Positions 27,162 through 37,776 are shown, counted from the first letter of the stretch. The stretch: DNA of 64,000 bases from Methylobacterium sp. J-078 (GCF_022829285.1 NZ_JAKSYI010000033.1:1-64000), one strand, 5' to 3'. The notes: generated by a model not told the origin, from the letters alone. Made by a program: numbers and translations.

Positions 27162-28715
27162 TCAGCGCTGCGCAGCGCCCCGCGCGGCCAGTGCGGCCGC
27201 GTAGAGGGCGGCCGCATCCCGGTGGAAGGCGGCGCGCGAATCCGGGCGGGAATAGAACATGTGGCCGCCGGGGTACACGGCGAGTTCGAGCCGGCCGCCG
27301 CCGAAGGCCGGCATCTGGTCGATCAGCAGCTTCGAGGCGAAGTACGGCGTGACAAGGTCGGTGTAGCCGTGGGCGACGAGGACGCGCATGTTGCCGTCAA
27401 GCGCCAACACGCCGCGCAGGGCCCCGAGGGCCTCCGGCGCCGAGCGGCCGCTGCCCCAGGTCCAGCCCCGGTTCACCTGGTTGTTGAGGAGTTCGTAGCG
27501 CAGGTCCGGCACCCGGTAGTTCAGCTTTTCGCTGTAGAGCGCGATCATCGCGCTGGTGAGCGGCGCCTGGAGCCCGGTGAGCAGCGGATCGTCGAAACCC
27601 GACGCGGCGGCGTTCGGGTCCGGGTCCCAGCCGGTGACGCCGGTATCGTAGGCGCTCGCCACCCGGCCGGTCTCGCGGCCGATCTCGCGCTGGACGCTCT
27701 GGCCCGAGAGGCGTCCGGCCTGACGGCGCACGAAGCCGGGGTCGAGCCCGGCGAGCGCCCCGACCTTGTCGCTGAGCCGCGCCAATGCGGCCTCGTCGGA
27801 CGGCCCCTTGAGCAGGTCTGCGAGGTAGGCGCCGGTGGCGTAGGCCTCGGCCTCGGCCATGGTCTGGCGCGTCGGCGTGCCCCCGGACCGCTCGATGGCG
27901 GCGGCGGCGAAGGAGGGCAGCTTGATGACGTGGCCCCAGGGCGTCGTCCGGGGGGCCTGCAGCCAGGCGAAATCCAACACCGGCGAGAGCAGCACCATCC
28001 CGGACAGGCCGATGCCGATCTCCTCCTGGAGCTTCGCGGCGATCAGCGGCCCGCGGAACCCGCCGTAGCTCTCACCGACGTAGAATTTCGGCGCCGCCAT
28101 GCGGTCGTTGGCCCGCAGCCAGCGGGCGATGGCCGAGGACAGCACCGAGGCGTCGGCGTCGATGCTCCAGTAGCGCTTGGCGTCCCCGTCGGCGGCGCGG
28201 CTGTAGCCGGTCCCGACCGGATCGAGGAAGACGAGGTCGGTGAAGTCGAGCCAGGTGCCGTCGTTCGGCACCAGGCCGATCGGGGCGGACGGACTGATGC
28301 TCGTGCCCTCCACCGGCAGGCGCCAGGGCCCGATGGCGCCGATGTTCAGGTAGGCCGAGGCCGCCCCCGGGCCGCCGTTCAACGCGAAGGTGACGGGGCG
28401 CGACGCCTCCGCCTTGCCGGCCCCATCCCCGCCCTTCCGCGTGTAGGCGATGAAGGCGATCTCGGCCTGGAGCTTGCCGGCCTCGTCGACGAGGGGCAGG
28501 CTCCCGGCCCGGGCGGTGAAGGCGAGCACGCGTCCATCCGGCAGGGTGACGCTGTGCTCCGTCACGGAATCGGCGGGGAGCTTGCGGCCCTCGGGGCCGC
28601 GCGGCTCGGCGGCCCGGCGCGTCTCCGGCGGGCGCTCGCCGTGGGGGGACGGCTGGGCGTGGAGGGGGGCGCCCACGAGGAGCAGGGCCGCGAGGCCGAT
28701 GGCGAAACGTCTCAT
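27162..28715 (-). CDS. Secreted S10 family serine carboxypeptidase-like protein
   Basis: The 517-residue product has an N-terminal signal peptide (MRRFAIGLAALLLVGAPLHA) and the S10 peptidase fold. The catalytic serine is S216 in YVGESYGG, preceded by ALNGGPGAASA (oxyanion region) and FLDPVGTGYS. The catalytic acid is probably in HGYTDLVTPY and the histidine in VYPGGHMFYSR. Family members release C-terminal residues from peptides at acidic pH; bacterial ones are poorly studied. The ATG at 28715 was chosen because it starts the signal peptide. It follows holC by 41 bases. Confidence 0.93.
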   Translation of the reverse strand: MRRFAIGLAALLLVGAPLHAQPSPHGERPPETRRAAEPRGPEGRKLPADSVTEHSVTLPDGRVLAFTARAGSLPLVDEAGKLQAEIAFIAYTRKGGDGAGKAEASRPVTFALNGGPGAASAYLNIGAIGPWRLPVEGTSISPSAPIGLVPNDGTWLDFTDLVFLDPVGTGYSRAADGDAKRYWSIDADASVLSSAIARWLRANDRMAAPKFYVGESYGGFRGPLIAAKLQEEIGIGLSGMVLLSPVLDFAWLQAPRTTPWGHVIKLPSFAAAAIERSGGTPTRQTMAEAEAYATGAYLADLLKGPSDEAALARLSDKVGALAGLDPGFVRRQAGRLSGQSVQREIGRETGRVASAYDTGVTGWDPDPNAAASGFDDPLLTGLQAPLTSAMIALYSEKLNYRVPDLRYELLNNQVNRGWTWGSGRSAPEALGALRGVLALDGNMRVLVAHGYTDLVTPYFASKLLIDQMPAFGGGRLELAVYPGGHMFYSRPDSRAAFHRDAAALYAAALAARGAAQR

Positions 28716-28756
28716 GGCGATTCCTCTCGGCGTGTTCCGGTGGTCGGGCCGGGGCG

Positions 28757-29209
28757 TCAGGCCTTCTTCTGCCAGCGCCCGTCCTCGTCCTGCTGCCAGT
28801 AGGCGATGGTGTGCCCGCCGGCCTTGGCCTCCTTCCACTGCTCGCGGGCGCGCAGCAGGGCGTCCTGGTCGGTCCCGTCGAACAGCACGCAGATGCGCGC
28901 GTAGCTGCCGGCATCGGCCGGCAGGTCGGCGCCTTCCACGAGGAAGCGGATCGAGGCCGCGTTCGGGTTGGTGTCCTTGAGGGTCAGCACGACGGGCTGG
29001 CTCGCGGCGTCCGCCTCGCGGTCCGTGCCGTGGGGCAGGAAACTGTCGTCGCTGTAGGTCCAGAGCTGGTCGTCCAGCGCCTGGAGCCGCTCCTCGCTGG
29101 CGGCCTGGATCGCCGCGCGCCATTGGCGTTCCAGGGAACGCTCGACGAGGTTCGGCAGCACCTTCTCGAGGGGCTGCTGCTGGAGGTGGTAGAACAGGAT
29201 CTCGGTCAC
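28757..29209 (-). CDS. holC: DNA polymerase III subunit chi
   Basis: Chi links the clamp loader to single-strand binding protein. The 150-residue product begins with the family start TEILFYHLQQQPLEKVLPNL, then LDDQLWTYSDDSFLPHG, which is the most conserved block, and FLVEGADLP and ICVLFDGTDQDAL. The GTG at 29209 gives the typical MTEILFYHL start; an ATG at 29239 would add ten residues. The following gene is an S10 peptidase rather than the usual leucyl aminopeptidase. Confidence 0.92.
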   Translation of the reverse strand: MTEILFYHLQQQPLEKVLPNLVERSLERQWRAAIQAASEERLQALDDQLWTYSDDSFLPHGTDREADAASQPVVLTLKDTNPNAASIRFLVEGADLPADAGSYARICVLFDGTDQDALLRAREQWKEAKAGGHTIAYWQQDEDGRWQKKA

Positions 29210-29460
29210 GCTTCGCAAGGTAGGCACGATGCCGGCCATTGCCAGCGGCCGAACCGCTCGGAGCACCTGATCGGGCTCCTCGCCCGCGCGTGAAATCCGC
29301 GCAGGTCCGGTGGATCGCGAACCAGAGCCGATCCCGAAGGTAACCCTCACGGCAGGGAGCCGATCGCTGCCGCGCCGCGAAGGGAGAAAGCCTGCTCGAT
29401 GATATGTCGTAAGACGATGCGGACCCGGATCATCGCGGTCGCGGCAGCCCGGGCTTCGAG

Positions 29461-30438
29461 ATGGATGATGCACCCACTCTTCCAGACCGGCGCGATCCAG
29501 GCCGACCGGCCGCCCCACGGCCGTCGTTCGCCATGATGGCGGCCGGCCTCGACATCGGTCCCAATGGACCGGTCTCCCCCGCCGTGTCGGCCCGCCTCGT
29601 GCCGAGGCGGACCATCGCGCTGACCGAGGGACGCAGCCTCGCCTATGCGGAGATGGGGAGCGGGCCACCACTCCTGGCGATCCACGGGATGCTGATGTCC
29701 CTGGAGGACATGTGGCTGGGGCCGGTACCGGTGCTGGCCCGTCACTTCCGCGTCATCGCGGTCGACCGGCCGGGGCACGGCTTCAGCCGACGCCGGGGAC
29801 CGGCCGATGCCGATCCTTGGCGGCAGGCCGAATTGATCCACGCGGGCATGCAGGCGCTCGGCGTCGTCGCGCCGGTGGTGGTGGGGCATTCCTTCGGGGG
29901 CGCGGTGGCTCTGGCCTACGCGCTGCAGTTTCCCGATGCGACCGCCGGGGCGGTCGCCCTGGCGCCGATCTGCTTTCCCGAGCCCCGCATCGAGCACCTG
30001 CTCTTCGGCCCCCGCGCGGCGCCCGGCGGCGGCCTGCTCTCGCAGGCTCTGGAGCGCTCGACGGACCCCGCGCTGTTGCCGCTGCTCTGGAACGCGATGT
30101 TCCTGCCCGCGACCATGCCGGCGGCCTATGCGCAGACCTACCCGTTCGGGCTCGCCGGCCACGCGGCTCAGTTGGTGGTCGAGGGCGAGGATGCGCTCGC
30201 CCTCGGCGCGGGATTGGTGCGCAGCGCCCTCGCCTACCGGACCTGCCGTGTTCCGGTGCGGATCCTCGGCGGTGATTCCGACCTCGTTGTCAGCACGCCG
30301 CGCCACGGGTACCGGGCGTCGCTGCATATGCCGGGCGCGCAGTTCCGGGGCCTGTCGCGGACGGGCCACATGCTGCACCACCAGCATCCCGAGGCCGTTC
30401 TGGATGCCGCATTCGCGGTGCTTCACGAAAAAGCCTGA
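29461..30438 (+). CDS. Alpha/beta hydrolase
   Basis: The 325-residue product has the alpha/beta hydrolase triad: nucleophile S144 in VVVGHSFGGAVAL, acid probably in LGGDSDLVV and histidine in RTGHMLHHQHP. The oxyanion segment is LLAIHGMLMSLEDMW. About 45 residues before the domain are poorly conserved, so an ATG at 29533 or 29536 is possible. The substrate is unknown; the fold covers esterases, haloperoxidase-like and C-C bond hydrolases. It is divergent from holC across about 250 bases. Confidence 0.85.
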   Translation: MDDAPTLPDRRDPGRPAAPRPSFAMMAAGLDIGPNGPVSPAVSARLVPRRTIALTEGRSLAYAEMGSGPPLLAIHGMLMSLEDMWLGPVPVLARHFRVIAVDRPGHGFSRRRGPADADPWRQAELIHAGMQALGVVAPVVVGHSFGGAVALAYALQFPDATAGAVALAPICFPEPRIEHLLFGPRAAPGGGLLSQALERSTDPALLPLLWNAMFLPATMPAAYAQTYPFGLAGHAAQLVVEGEDALALGAGLVRSALAYRTCRVPVRILGGDSDLVVSTPRHGYRASLHMPGAQFRGLSRTGHMLHHQHPEAVLDAAFAVLHEKA

Positions 30439-30617
30439 TCTTTCCACGGCCGAAGCCCGATTTGGCGAACACTTCGTCAATCGTTCGCCGTTATTGCAGT
30501 GCACTCACCGGTGGCCCGGCGCGATCGCATGCGTCCCCGCCGGACATTTCCCCTCGCCTTCACGGAACCGGACCGGGACAGACCCGCCGGAACCGACCGC
30601 ATCAGGAATGCCACCCC

Positions 30618-30851
30618 GTGAGCTTCACCGTCCGCGCGCGCGTCTCCGCTCGTCAGTTCGCCTTCCAGCATCGCTCGATGCTGGGTGCACTCGACCAGAG
30701 CCTGTCGCTCCTCACCGCGGGGATGTCCGACGTGCGGATCGTCGATGCGGATGGCCGGGTCCACAGCCCCTGCGCTCTTCAAGCCCTGCTGTTCGGGACC
30801 CGCACGCCCGCGCTGGACGCGACGCCCCAGCCGGTCGCCCAGGCCGCCTGA
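30618..30851 (+). CDS. Small conserved-looking protein of unknown function
   Basis: A GTG at 30618 gives 77 residues: a basic N-terminus (VRARVSARQFAFQHRSMLGA) and a compact region with LLTAGMSDVRIVDADGRVHS. The latter resembles the small beta-rich proteins seen in methylobacteria. The open frame starts further upstream at 30462 without a credible start. It converges on the ATP-grasp gene with 8 bases between the stop codons. No function can be assigned. Confidence 0.5.
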   Translation: MSFTVRARVSARQFAFQHRSMLGALDQSLSLLTAGMSDVRIVDADGRVHSPCALQALLFGTRTPALDATPQPVAQAA

Positions 30852-30859
30852 CGCCGAGC

Positions 30860-32023
30860 CTACACCGCCGCGATGTAGTGCGGCACGAAGAGGGCGGCGT
30901 TCGTGGTAATGGGCCCCGCGCTCTCGCGGATGCAGAGGCCGGCGGGAACGTCGCCGACGATCCAGGACCCGACCAGGGGCCGGCGCCCGTCGAAATCGGG
31001 CAGCGGCGCCAGGGCCTGGCGCACATGGCCCTCGGCCCCGTAGGGCCCCGCGTCCTGCACCACGACGCGATCGTTCTCCACCATCAGGATGTTCGCGCCC
31101 TCCCGCGAGTACAGCGGCTTTCGCACGTAGCTCGCCCCGAGACTCCCGGCGGCCGGGTCCCCATCGAAGTAGGTGGGCAGCAGGTTCGGGTGATGCGGCT
31201 CCATCGCGTGGAGATGCGCGAGCAGGCCCTTGTTCGACAGAACGGCCTTCCAGGGCGGCTCCAGGAAGCGGGTGGCGCTTGCGTCGATCTCCCGTCCGAA
31301 GGCATCGGCGAAGGCCCATTCCCAGGGATAGAGCTTGAAGAGCCGCGCGATCGGGACCCGCCGGTCATCGACGAAGCGGCCGAGGGCATCGAGGCCGATT
31401 TCCGAGAGGTCGAGGAAGCGGCAATCGAGGCCCGCCTGGCGGGCGCAATCCTCCAGGTAGGCAACGGTGCCGCGATCCTCGGGCGCTTCGGCATAGGCGG
31501 TGAGCGCGAGGGAGCCGTCGCCGGGCAGGGCCCGGAAGCGCGCGATCAGGCGCTCGTGGACCGCATTGTACTGGTCCGATCCCGCCGGAAGGGTTCCGCG
31601 CGCGAGCAGGTCCTCCAACCAGAGCCACTGGAACACGCCGGTCTCGTAGAGGGCCGTCGGAGTGTCGGCATTGTATTCGAGGAGCTTGGCCGGCCCCGTG
31701 CCCCCGTAGGCGAAGTCGAGGCGTCCGTAGAGCGACGGATCGCGCCGGCGCCAACTCGCACGCACAGCGTCCCAGGCATGGCGGGGGATGTGAAGGCTGG
31801 CGAGGATGCGCTCGTCGCCCACCGCCCGATCCACGAAATCGAGACAGAGCGCATGCAACTCCGCGCTCGGCGCCTCGATGTCCGCCTCGATCTCCGCGAG
31901 GGTGAAGGCATAGGCGTGGCTCTCGTCCCAGTAGGGCTCGCCGTCCAGGCTGTGGAAGTGGAACCCGTTCCGGGCCGCCACCTCGCGCCAATCGGGACGC
32001 TCGCCGATGGGGACGCGGCGCAT
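30860..32023 (-). CDS. Glutathionylspermidine synthase-like ATP-grasp ligase (YgiC/YjfC type)
   Basis: The 387-residue product matches the C-terminal synthetase domain of glutathionylspermidine synthase. Recognised blocks are GFHFHSLDGEPYWDESHAY, DFAYGGTGPAKLLEYNADTP, LFKLYPWEWAFADAFG, LEPPWKAVLSNKGLLAHLH and the ATP-side YVRKPLYSREGANILM. Proteins of this type (YgiC, YjfC) keep the ATP-grasp ligase but lack the amidase domain; the product they make is not established. It starts by TGATG overlap with the DUF1190 gene, and DUF350 precedes that, so the three form one module. Confidence 0.9.
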   Translation of the reverse strand: MRRVPIGERPDWREVAARNGFHFHSLDGEPYWDESHAYAFTLAEIEADIEAPSAELHALCLDFVDRAVGDERILASLHIPRHAWDAVRASWRRRDPSLYGRLDFAYGGTGPAKLLEYNADTPTALYETGVFQWLWLEDLLARGTLPAGSDQYNAVHERLIARFRALPGDGSLALTAYAEAPEDRGTVAYLEDCARQAGLDCRFLDLSEIGLDALGRFVDDRRVPIARLFKLYPWEWAFADAFGREIDASATRFLEPPWKAVLSNKGLLAHLHAMEPHHPNLLPTYFDGDPAAGSLGASYVRKPLYSREGANILMVENDRVVVQDAGPYGAEGHVRQALAPLPDFDGRRPLVGSWIVGDVPAGLCIRESAGPITTNAALFVPHYIAAV

Positions 32024-32658
32024 CAGCCACCGCCGCCATGATGCGACGCGGACGATTCGTCCCCGCAGATGGAGCGGCCGGTGGCGCCGAAACCGTTGAG
32101 GAGGGGCGGCCGGGCAGTGGCAACCGGAACGCGGGCGACGCTGCCGCCATCCGTCGTCGGCGTCACGGGACAGCCCCAGGTGGTCCGGTACGCCGGCTGC
32201 GCGACGGCGCGGACGCCGTAGACCACGCCGGCGGTCGGGAAGAGCGGCTGCGGATCGAGCTTCTGCGCCGCCGTCGCGCCGACGAAGTAGGCGACCATCC
32301 GCGGCACGTAGAGGGTCCCGGCCTCCGGCGCCGCGACCACGCCGCGCGCCTCGCATGCATCGAGGCCGTGCTGCGCCTCGCACTCGGCACGCGACCGATA
32401 GATGGGCGCGCGCGCGGCCGCCACGGTTCGGGCGACGTCATCCTCGATCCGGCAATCCACCGCCGTGCGGACCCGACCCGCGATGCAGGCCTCGGCATTC
32501 GGATAGATCCGGATGTCCTCCATCTGCTGCGAAGGATCGATGCGGGCGAGACCCACCGCCGCCGCGCCCGCGCCGGTGAGCAGCACGAGGGTCACGGCCT
32601 CGGAGCGCTTGAAGCCGCCCGTTCCCCCCGTCCCGTCCTTCCGGTCCTGCGAAGACAT
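32023..32658 (-). CDS. DUF1190 (YgiB/YjfM) family protein
   Basis: The 211-residue product from the ATG at 32658 has one membrane segment near its N-terminus (AVTLVLLTGAGAAAVGLARI). The DUF1190 body follows, with IYPNAEACIAGR, AECEAQHGLDACEAR and WGCPVTPTTDGG, three cysteine pairs in all, which suggests an exported domain. The C-terminus is Gly/Ser/His-rich. E. coli YgiB and YjfM are the relatives, always beside a YgiC-type ligase as here, where the overlap TGATG joins the two genes. Function unknown; the module is linked to membrane stress in the literature on Ter- and Psp-like systems. Confidence 0.88.
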   Translation of the reverse strand: MSSQDRKDGTGGTGGFKRSEAVTLVLLTGAGAAAVGLARIDPSQQMEDIRIYPNAEACIAGRVRTAVDCRIEDDVARTVAAARAPIYRSRAECEAQHGLDACEARGVVAAPEAGTLYVPRMVAYFVGATAAQKLDPQPLFPTAGVVYGVRAVAQPAYRTTWGCPVTPTTDGGSVARVPVATARPPLLNGFGATGRSICGDESSASHHGGGG

Positions 32659-32751
32659 CACGTTCCGGGCCCCTTCAGTGGCCCGCTCCCTGCCGCGACG
32701 CCGCGCGACCTCGACCGACAATTATGATCGAGCTTGGCCGTCGGTAAGGGG

Positions 32752-33150
32752 TCAGTACGTCATCGCCGCCGCATCGAGGATGCCGCCGGCCAGGGACGCC
32801 GCCGCCAGCAAGGTGGCGCCCGCCATCTCACCGGCCTCGATGCGGCGGGAGAGATCGGGCAGCAGGGCACGGACCGCGAGATAGATCGCCACCTGGACGA
32901 CGAGGGCGACGAGGCCCCAGATCGCGCAATCGAGGATCGACTGCGCGTTATGGATGGAGACGGCCAGCGGCAGCGTGTAGCCGACGAGGCTCCCGCCCAG
33001 GGCGAGGGCGGCCGCGCGGTTATCGGCGCGGATCAGGGTGAGTTCACGGTGCCCCGTCGCCTGCAGGTAGACGGCGAGGTAGGCGCTCACGAGGGCGAAG
33101 GCCAAGGCGAGATAGGCCAGGAACGAACCGAGTCCCGCGATCGACGTCAT
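32752..33150 (-). CDS. DUF350 (YjfL) membrane protein
   Basis: The 132-residue product has four predicted membrane helices (FLAYLALAFALVSAYLAVYL, AAALALGGSLVGYTLPLAV, CAIWGLVALVVQVAIYLAV and a C-terminal Ala-rich one). It also has the DUF350 pattern of AVSIHNAQSILDCAIW and ALLPDLSRRIEAGEMA. In E. coli YjfL is part of the yjfIJKLMC cluster with a PspA-like protein, YjfM (DUF1190) and YjfC (ATP-grasp). The gene lies 18 bases after pyrG and 93 before the DUF1190 gene. Confidence 0.88.
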   Translation of the reverse strand: MTSIAGLGSFLAYLALAFALVSAYLAVYLQATGHRELTLIRADNRAAALALGGSLVGYTLPLAVSIHNAQSILDCAIWGLVALVVQVAIYLAVRALLPDLSRRIEAGEMAGATLLAAASLAGGILDAAAMTY

Positions 33151-33168
33151 GCGGAGCCCCCCGATGCC

Positions 33169-34944
<1,776 letters not shown>

Positions 34945-35042
34945 TCAGATCGATGAAGGCTGGCCCCACGAACGCAACGCTTACGCGATTACGTCGCCGA
35001 TAAGCGCCGGGGCTGCGGCGCTGTCACGTCACTCGGCGGGCG

Positions 35043-35072
35043 CGTCGATCAGCGGGCACGTCGATCAGCGGG
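35043..35072. repeat. Short tandem duplication across the secG stop codon
   Basis: Two identical 14-base copies (CGTCGATCAGCGGG) lie at 35043-35056 and 35059-35072, a 16-base period. The second copy contains the secG stop codon (35065-35067), so the end of the gene was duplicated into its 3' region. Confidence 0.85.
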
Positions 35073-35487
35073 ATTGCGGTGCCTGCGGCACGGCGGGCTG
35101 GGCCGGCTGCGTCGCCGGGACCTCGGCCGGCGTGCCCGGCTGCGCCGTGCCGCCGCCGCTCTGCCCGCGCAGGGTGTCGAGGAGGTTGCCGGCGTTGGGC
35201 TGCGTCGCCGGCTGGCCGGTGGCGGTGCCTTCCAGGATCGAGCGGGGCGCCGCGCCGCGATGGGACATTACGGCGAGGGTCATGCTGGTCGTGAAGAACA
35301 GGGCCGCCAGGATCGCGGTGGCGCGGGTCAGCGCGTTGGCCTGGCCACGGCCGGTCATGAAGCCCGCGACGCCGCCACCGCTGCTGCCGCCGCCCAAGCC
35401 CAGCCCGCCCTCGGAGCGCTGCAGCAAGACCACGGCGATGAGGCCGAGGACGACGATGAGGTGGATCGAGATCAGAACGGTCTGCAT
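35065..35487 (-). CDS. secG: Preprotein translocase subunit SecG
   Basis: SecG assists the SecYE channel in protein export. The 140-residue product begins MQTVLISIHLIVVLGLIAVVLLQ and keeps the SecG glycine-rich linker (GGLGLGGGSSGGGVAGFM, R-G-Q-A-N-A) and the second helix TRATAILAALFFTTSM. A Pro/Gln/Ala-rich cytosolic tail (ATQPNAGN and later) is longer than in E. coli, as usual in alphaproteobacteria. The ATG at 35487 was chosen because it opens the first helix. The stop lies inside a tandem duplication. Confidence 0.92.
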   Translation of the reverse strand: MQTVLISIHLIVVLGLIAVVLLQRSEGGLGLGGGSSGGGVAGFMTGRGQANALTRATAILAALFFTTSMTLAVMSHRGAAPRSILEGTATGQPATQPNAGNLLDTLRGQSGGGTAQPGTPAEVPATQPAQPAVPQAPQSR

Positions 35488-35762
35488 CGGACTTCCGGAA
35501 TCTTCACCATCCGCGCATCGAACCCGCGCGAGCGGGTCGGATACGGGTGCGCCAGGGGCCGGAGCGTCCTGGCGCCGCCGACGGAAGTCCGGGGCCATAC
35601 ACCAGATGGCCGCCCGCGCCAACCACGGGATCGCCCGGCGCACTGCGGCCCGGCATCTCGCGGATCGGTCGCGAGTGTGCTGTTCTCGGGCGAGGCCGAC
35701 GCTCCGTGTGAAGGGCGCGGCGACGCGCGGTGCGCATGCCGGCACCGCCCCGGAGGAACCCC

Positions 35763-36218
35763 ATGAGCGCCAGATTCCGACCGATGCTCCGCGCCGCCCT
35801 CGCGGCCGGCCTCCTCGCCGGCAGCCTGATGACGTCGGCGCCTTCGTACGCCGCTACCCCGGAGGCCGAGGTCGAGGCGGCGGTGGACGACCTGACGCGG
35901 GCGATCCTGGCCGCCGACGGGACGGCCCTCGACGCCCTCGTCCTCGACGGCCTGAGCTACGGGCATTCGAGCGGCGCCGTGCAGGACAAGGCCGCCTTCG
36001 TCGAGGCCCTGGCGAGCCGGCGCTCGAGCTTCCCCAGCATCACCCTGTCGAACCGCAAGGCCTCGATCGTCGGCGACGACGCGATCGTCCGGCACGTCTT
36101 CGACGGCGAGACCGTCTCGAACGGCAAGACAGTTCCGGTGCATATCGGCGTGCTTCAGGTCTGGCACCGCGAGGGCGGACGCTGGCGGCTGCTGGCGCGC
36201 CAGGCCTTCAAGCTCTGA
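35763..36218 (+). CDS. Secreted NTF2-like (DUF4440) protein
   Basis: The ATG at 35763 gives 151 residues. A signal peptide (LRAALAAGLLAGSLMTSAPSY) is followed by an NTF2/SnoaL-like domain with AAVDDLTRAILAADGTALD, the LSYGHSSGAVQDKAAFVEAL block and GVLQVWHREGGRWRLLARQA. GGAGG sits 6 bases before the start. Such domains bind small ligands or act as accessory enzymes; the substrate is unknown. It lies on the plus strand between secG and the GNAT gene, which are on the minus strand, so it looks inserted into a conserved gene order. Confidence 0.82.
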   Translation: MSARFRPMLRAALAAGLLAGSLMTSAPSYAATPEAEVEAAVDDLTRAILAADGTALDALVLDGLSYGHSSGAVQDKAAFVEALASRRSSFPSITLSNRKASIVGDDAIVRHVFDGETVSNGKTVPVHIGVLQVWHREGGRWRLLARQAFKL

Positions 36219-36223
36219 GGCGT

Positions 36224-36991
36224 TCAGTCCCGCCGCCGGTAGCGGTAGCCGTAGAGGTCACGGGTGAAGCCGAGCTCGCCGTAGAGGGCGCGCGCCGCTC
36301 CATTCGCGGCGACGACCTGGAGACAGGCCCCGGTGGCGCCCTGCCGGCGGGCCCAGGCCATCAGGGTCAGAACGAGGGCGCGGGCGTGTCCGGCCCGGCG
36401 ATGCGCCGGGTGGGTCGCCACAGATTCCAGCACGAGGAGACCGCGATGCAGGACTCCGTAGGCGACCGCGACGGTGGCACCGGCGTGGCGCCGCTGCACG
36501 AACAGCCGCGGCAGGACGAGGCAGGCGAGGGACGCGCGGTAGGTCCGCAGGGCCTCTGCGCCGGTCACCCCCTCGCAGGCCGCCTGGGCCGCGAACCAGG
36601 CCGCATCCGGATCGGGTAAAACCGCGACGTCGTCCGCCGGTGCGCCGTCGAGTTGCGGCAGGTCAGCGAACAGCGTGCAGGTCTCCCCCTCGGCGCGGTA
36701 GCCGAGCCGGTCGAGCAGGGCGTCCATCTCGGGCGCGAGATCGGGGACGCGTACGATCAGGGGCCGGCCGAGCCCCCGGTAGATCGCCTCGGCCTGGGCG
36801 AGCACGGCCTCGGGATCGTCGCGGTGCCCGCGCAGGGGGTTCAGGGAGTTCGTCCGACGGGTCGGTCCGCCCGCCGCGCGCAGGGTCCAGCCGCCGAGGC
36901 CGACCTGCACGGGGGATGGCCGCGCGTTGAGGCAGGCCTCCTCCACCGTCCAGAACAGATCCGCATCCGCGACCGGGCCGCGCGAGGGCAT
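36224..36991 (-). CDS. GNAT family N-acetyltransferase
   Basis: The product has 255 residues in two parts. The C-terminal half carries the GNAT acetyl-CoA site: VLESVATHPAHRRAGHARAL (the R-x-x-x-G-x-A-like loop) and GATGACLQVVAANGAARALYGELGF. The N-terminal half (about 1-110) resembles the other half of double GNAT proteins (LNPLRGHRDDPEAVLAQ, PLIVRVPDL), so it may have a degenerate second domain. The acceptor is unknown. It follows tpiA by 20 bases and converges on the NTF2-like gene with 5 bases between stops. Confidence 0.85.
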   Translation of the reverse strand: MPSRGPVADADLFWTVEEACLNARPSPVQVGLGGWTLRAAGGPTRRTNSLNPLRGHRDDPEAVLAQAEAIYRGLGRPLIVRVPDLAPEMDALLDRLGYRAEGETCTLFADLPQLDGAPADDVAVLPDPDAAWFAAQAACEGVTGAEALRTYRASLACLVLPRLFVQRRHAGATVAVAYGVLHRGLLVLESVATHPAHRRAGHARALVLTLMAWARRQGATGACLQVVAANGAARALYGELGFTRDLYGYRYRRRD

Positions 36992-37011
36992 GGCAATGCG
37001 CGCCTCGCGGA

Positions 37012-37776
37012 TCAGCGCAGGTAGGCGCGGGCGATGCCCAGGAAATCCTCGGCCACGAGGCTGGCGCCACCCACCAGGGCGCCGTCGACGTTCTCCACGG
37101 CCATCAGCTCGCGGGCGTTGCTGGGCTTCACGGAGCCGCCGTAGAGGATGCGCACCGCCTGGGCCTCGGCGCCGATGAGCTGGCCGAGCATCTCGCGCAG
37201 GCTCGCGTGGACCTCGGCGATGTCGGCCGGGGTCGGGGTCAGGCCGGTGCCGATGGCCCAGACCGGCTCGTAGGCGATGACCGTGTCCCGGGCGGATGCG
37301 CCCTTCGGCACGCCGATGGCGAGCTGGGCGCGCACGATGTCGAGGGTGCGGCCCTCCTCGCGCTCTTCCTTGGTCTCGCCCACGCAGATGATGCCGCAGA
37401 GGCCGGCGCGGCGGGCGGCGAGCGCCTTGGCGTGGACGCCGTCATCGGTCTCGTGGTGGTAGGCCCGGCGCTCGGAATGCCCGACGATGACGTAGGAGGC
37501 GCCGAGATCGGCGAGCATCTCCGCCGAGATGCTGCCCGTGAAGGCACCGCTCGGCTTGGCGTGCAGGTTCTGGCCGCCGATGGCGATCGGAGAGCCGTAG
37601 GCCGCCGCGACGCAGGAGGCGATCAGCGTGGAGGGCGGGCAGATCAGGACGTCGGTGGATTCGCCGAGTTCCGCCGTCAGGCCGTTGCGCACAGCCTCCA
37701 CCACCGCGATCGACGCGCGCAGGCCGTTCATCTTCCAGTTGCCCGCAACCAGCGGCCGTCGGCCCGACTTCGTCAT
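37012..37776 (-). CDS. tpiA: Triosephosphate isomerase
   Basis: TpiA interconverts dihydroxyacetone phosphate and glyceraldehyde-3-phosphate. The 254-residue product has the catalytic lysine in VAGNWKMNG, histidine in [10 protein letters not shown] and glutamate in [13 protein letters not shown], and the phosphate loop [12 protein letters not shown] 15 bases upstream of the ATG at 37776 would extend it by five residues. It begins the tpiA-secG-pyrG neighbourhood and is divergent from the PpiD-like gene across about 195 bases. Confidence 0.96.
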   Translation of the reverse strand: MTKSGRRPLVAGNWKMNGLRASIAVVEAVRNGLTAELGESTDVLICPPSTLIASCVAAAYGSPIAIGGQNLHAKPSGAFTGSISAEMLADLGASYVIVGHSERRAYHHETDDGVHAKALAARRAGLCGIICVGETKEEREEGRTLDIVRAQLAIGVPKGASARDTVIAYEPVWAIGTGLTPTPADIAEVHASLREMLGQLIGAEAQAVRILYGGSVKPSNARELMAVENVDGALVGGASLVAEDFLGIARAYLR

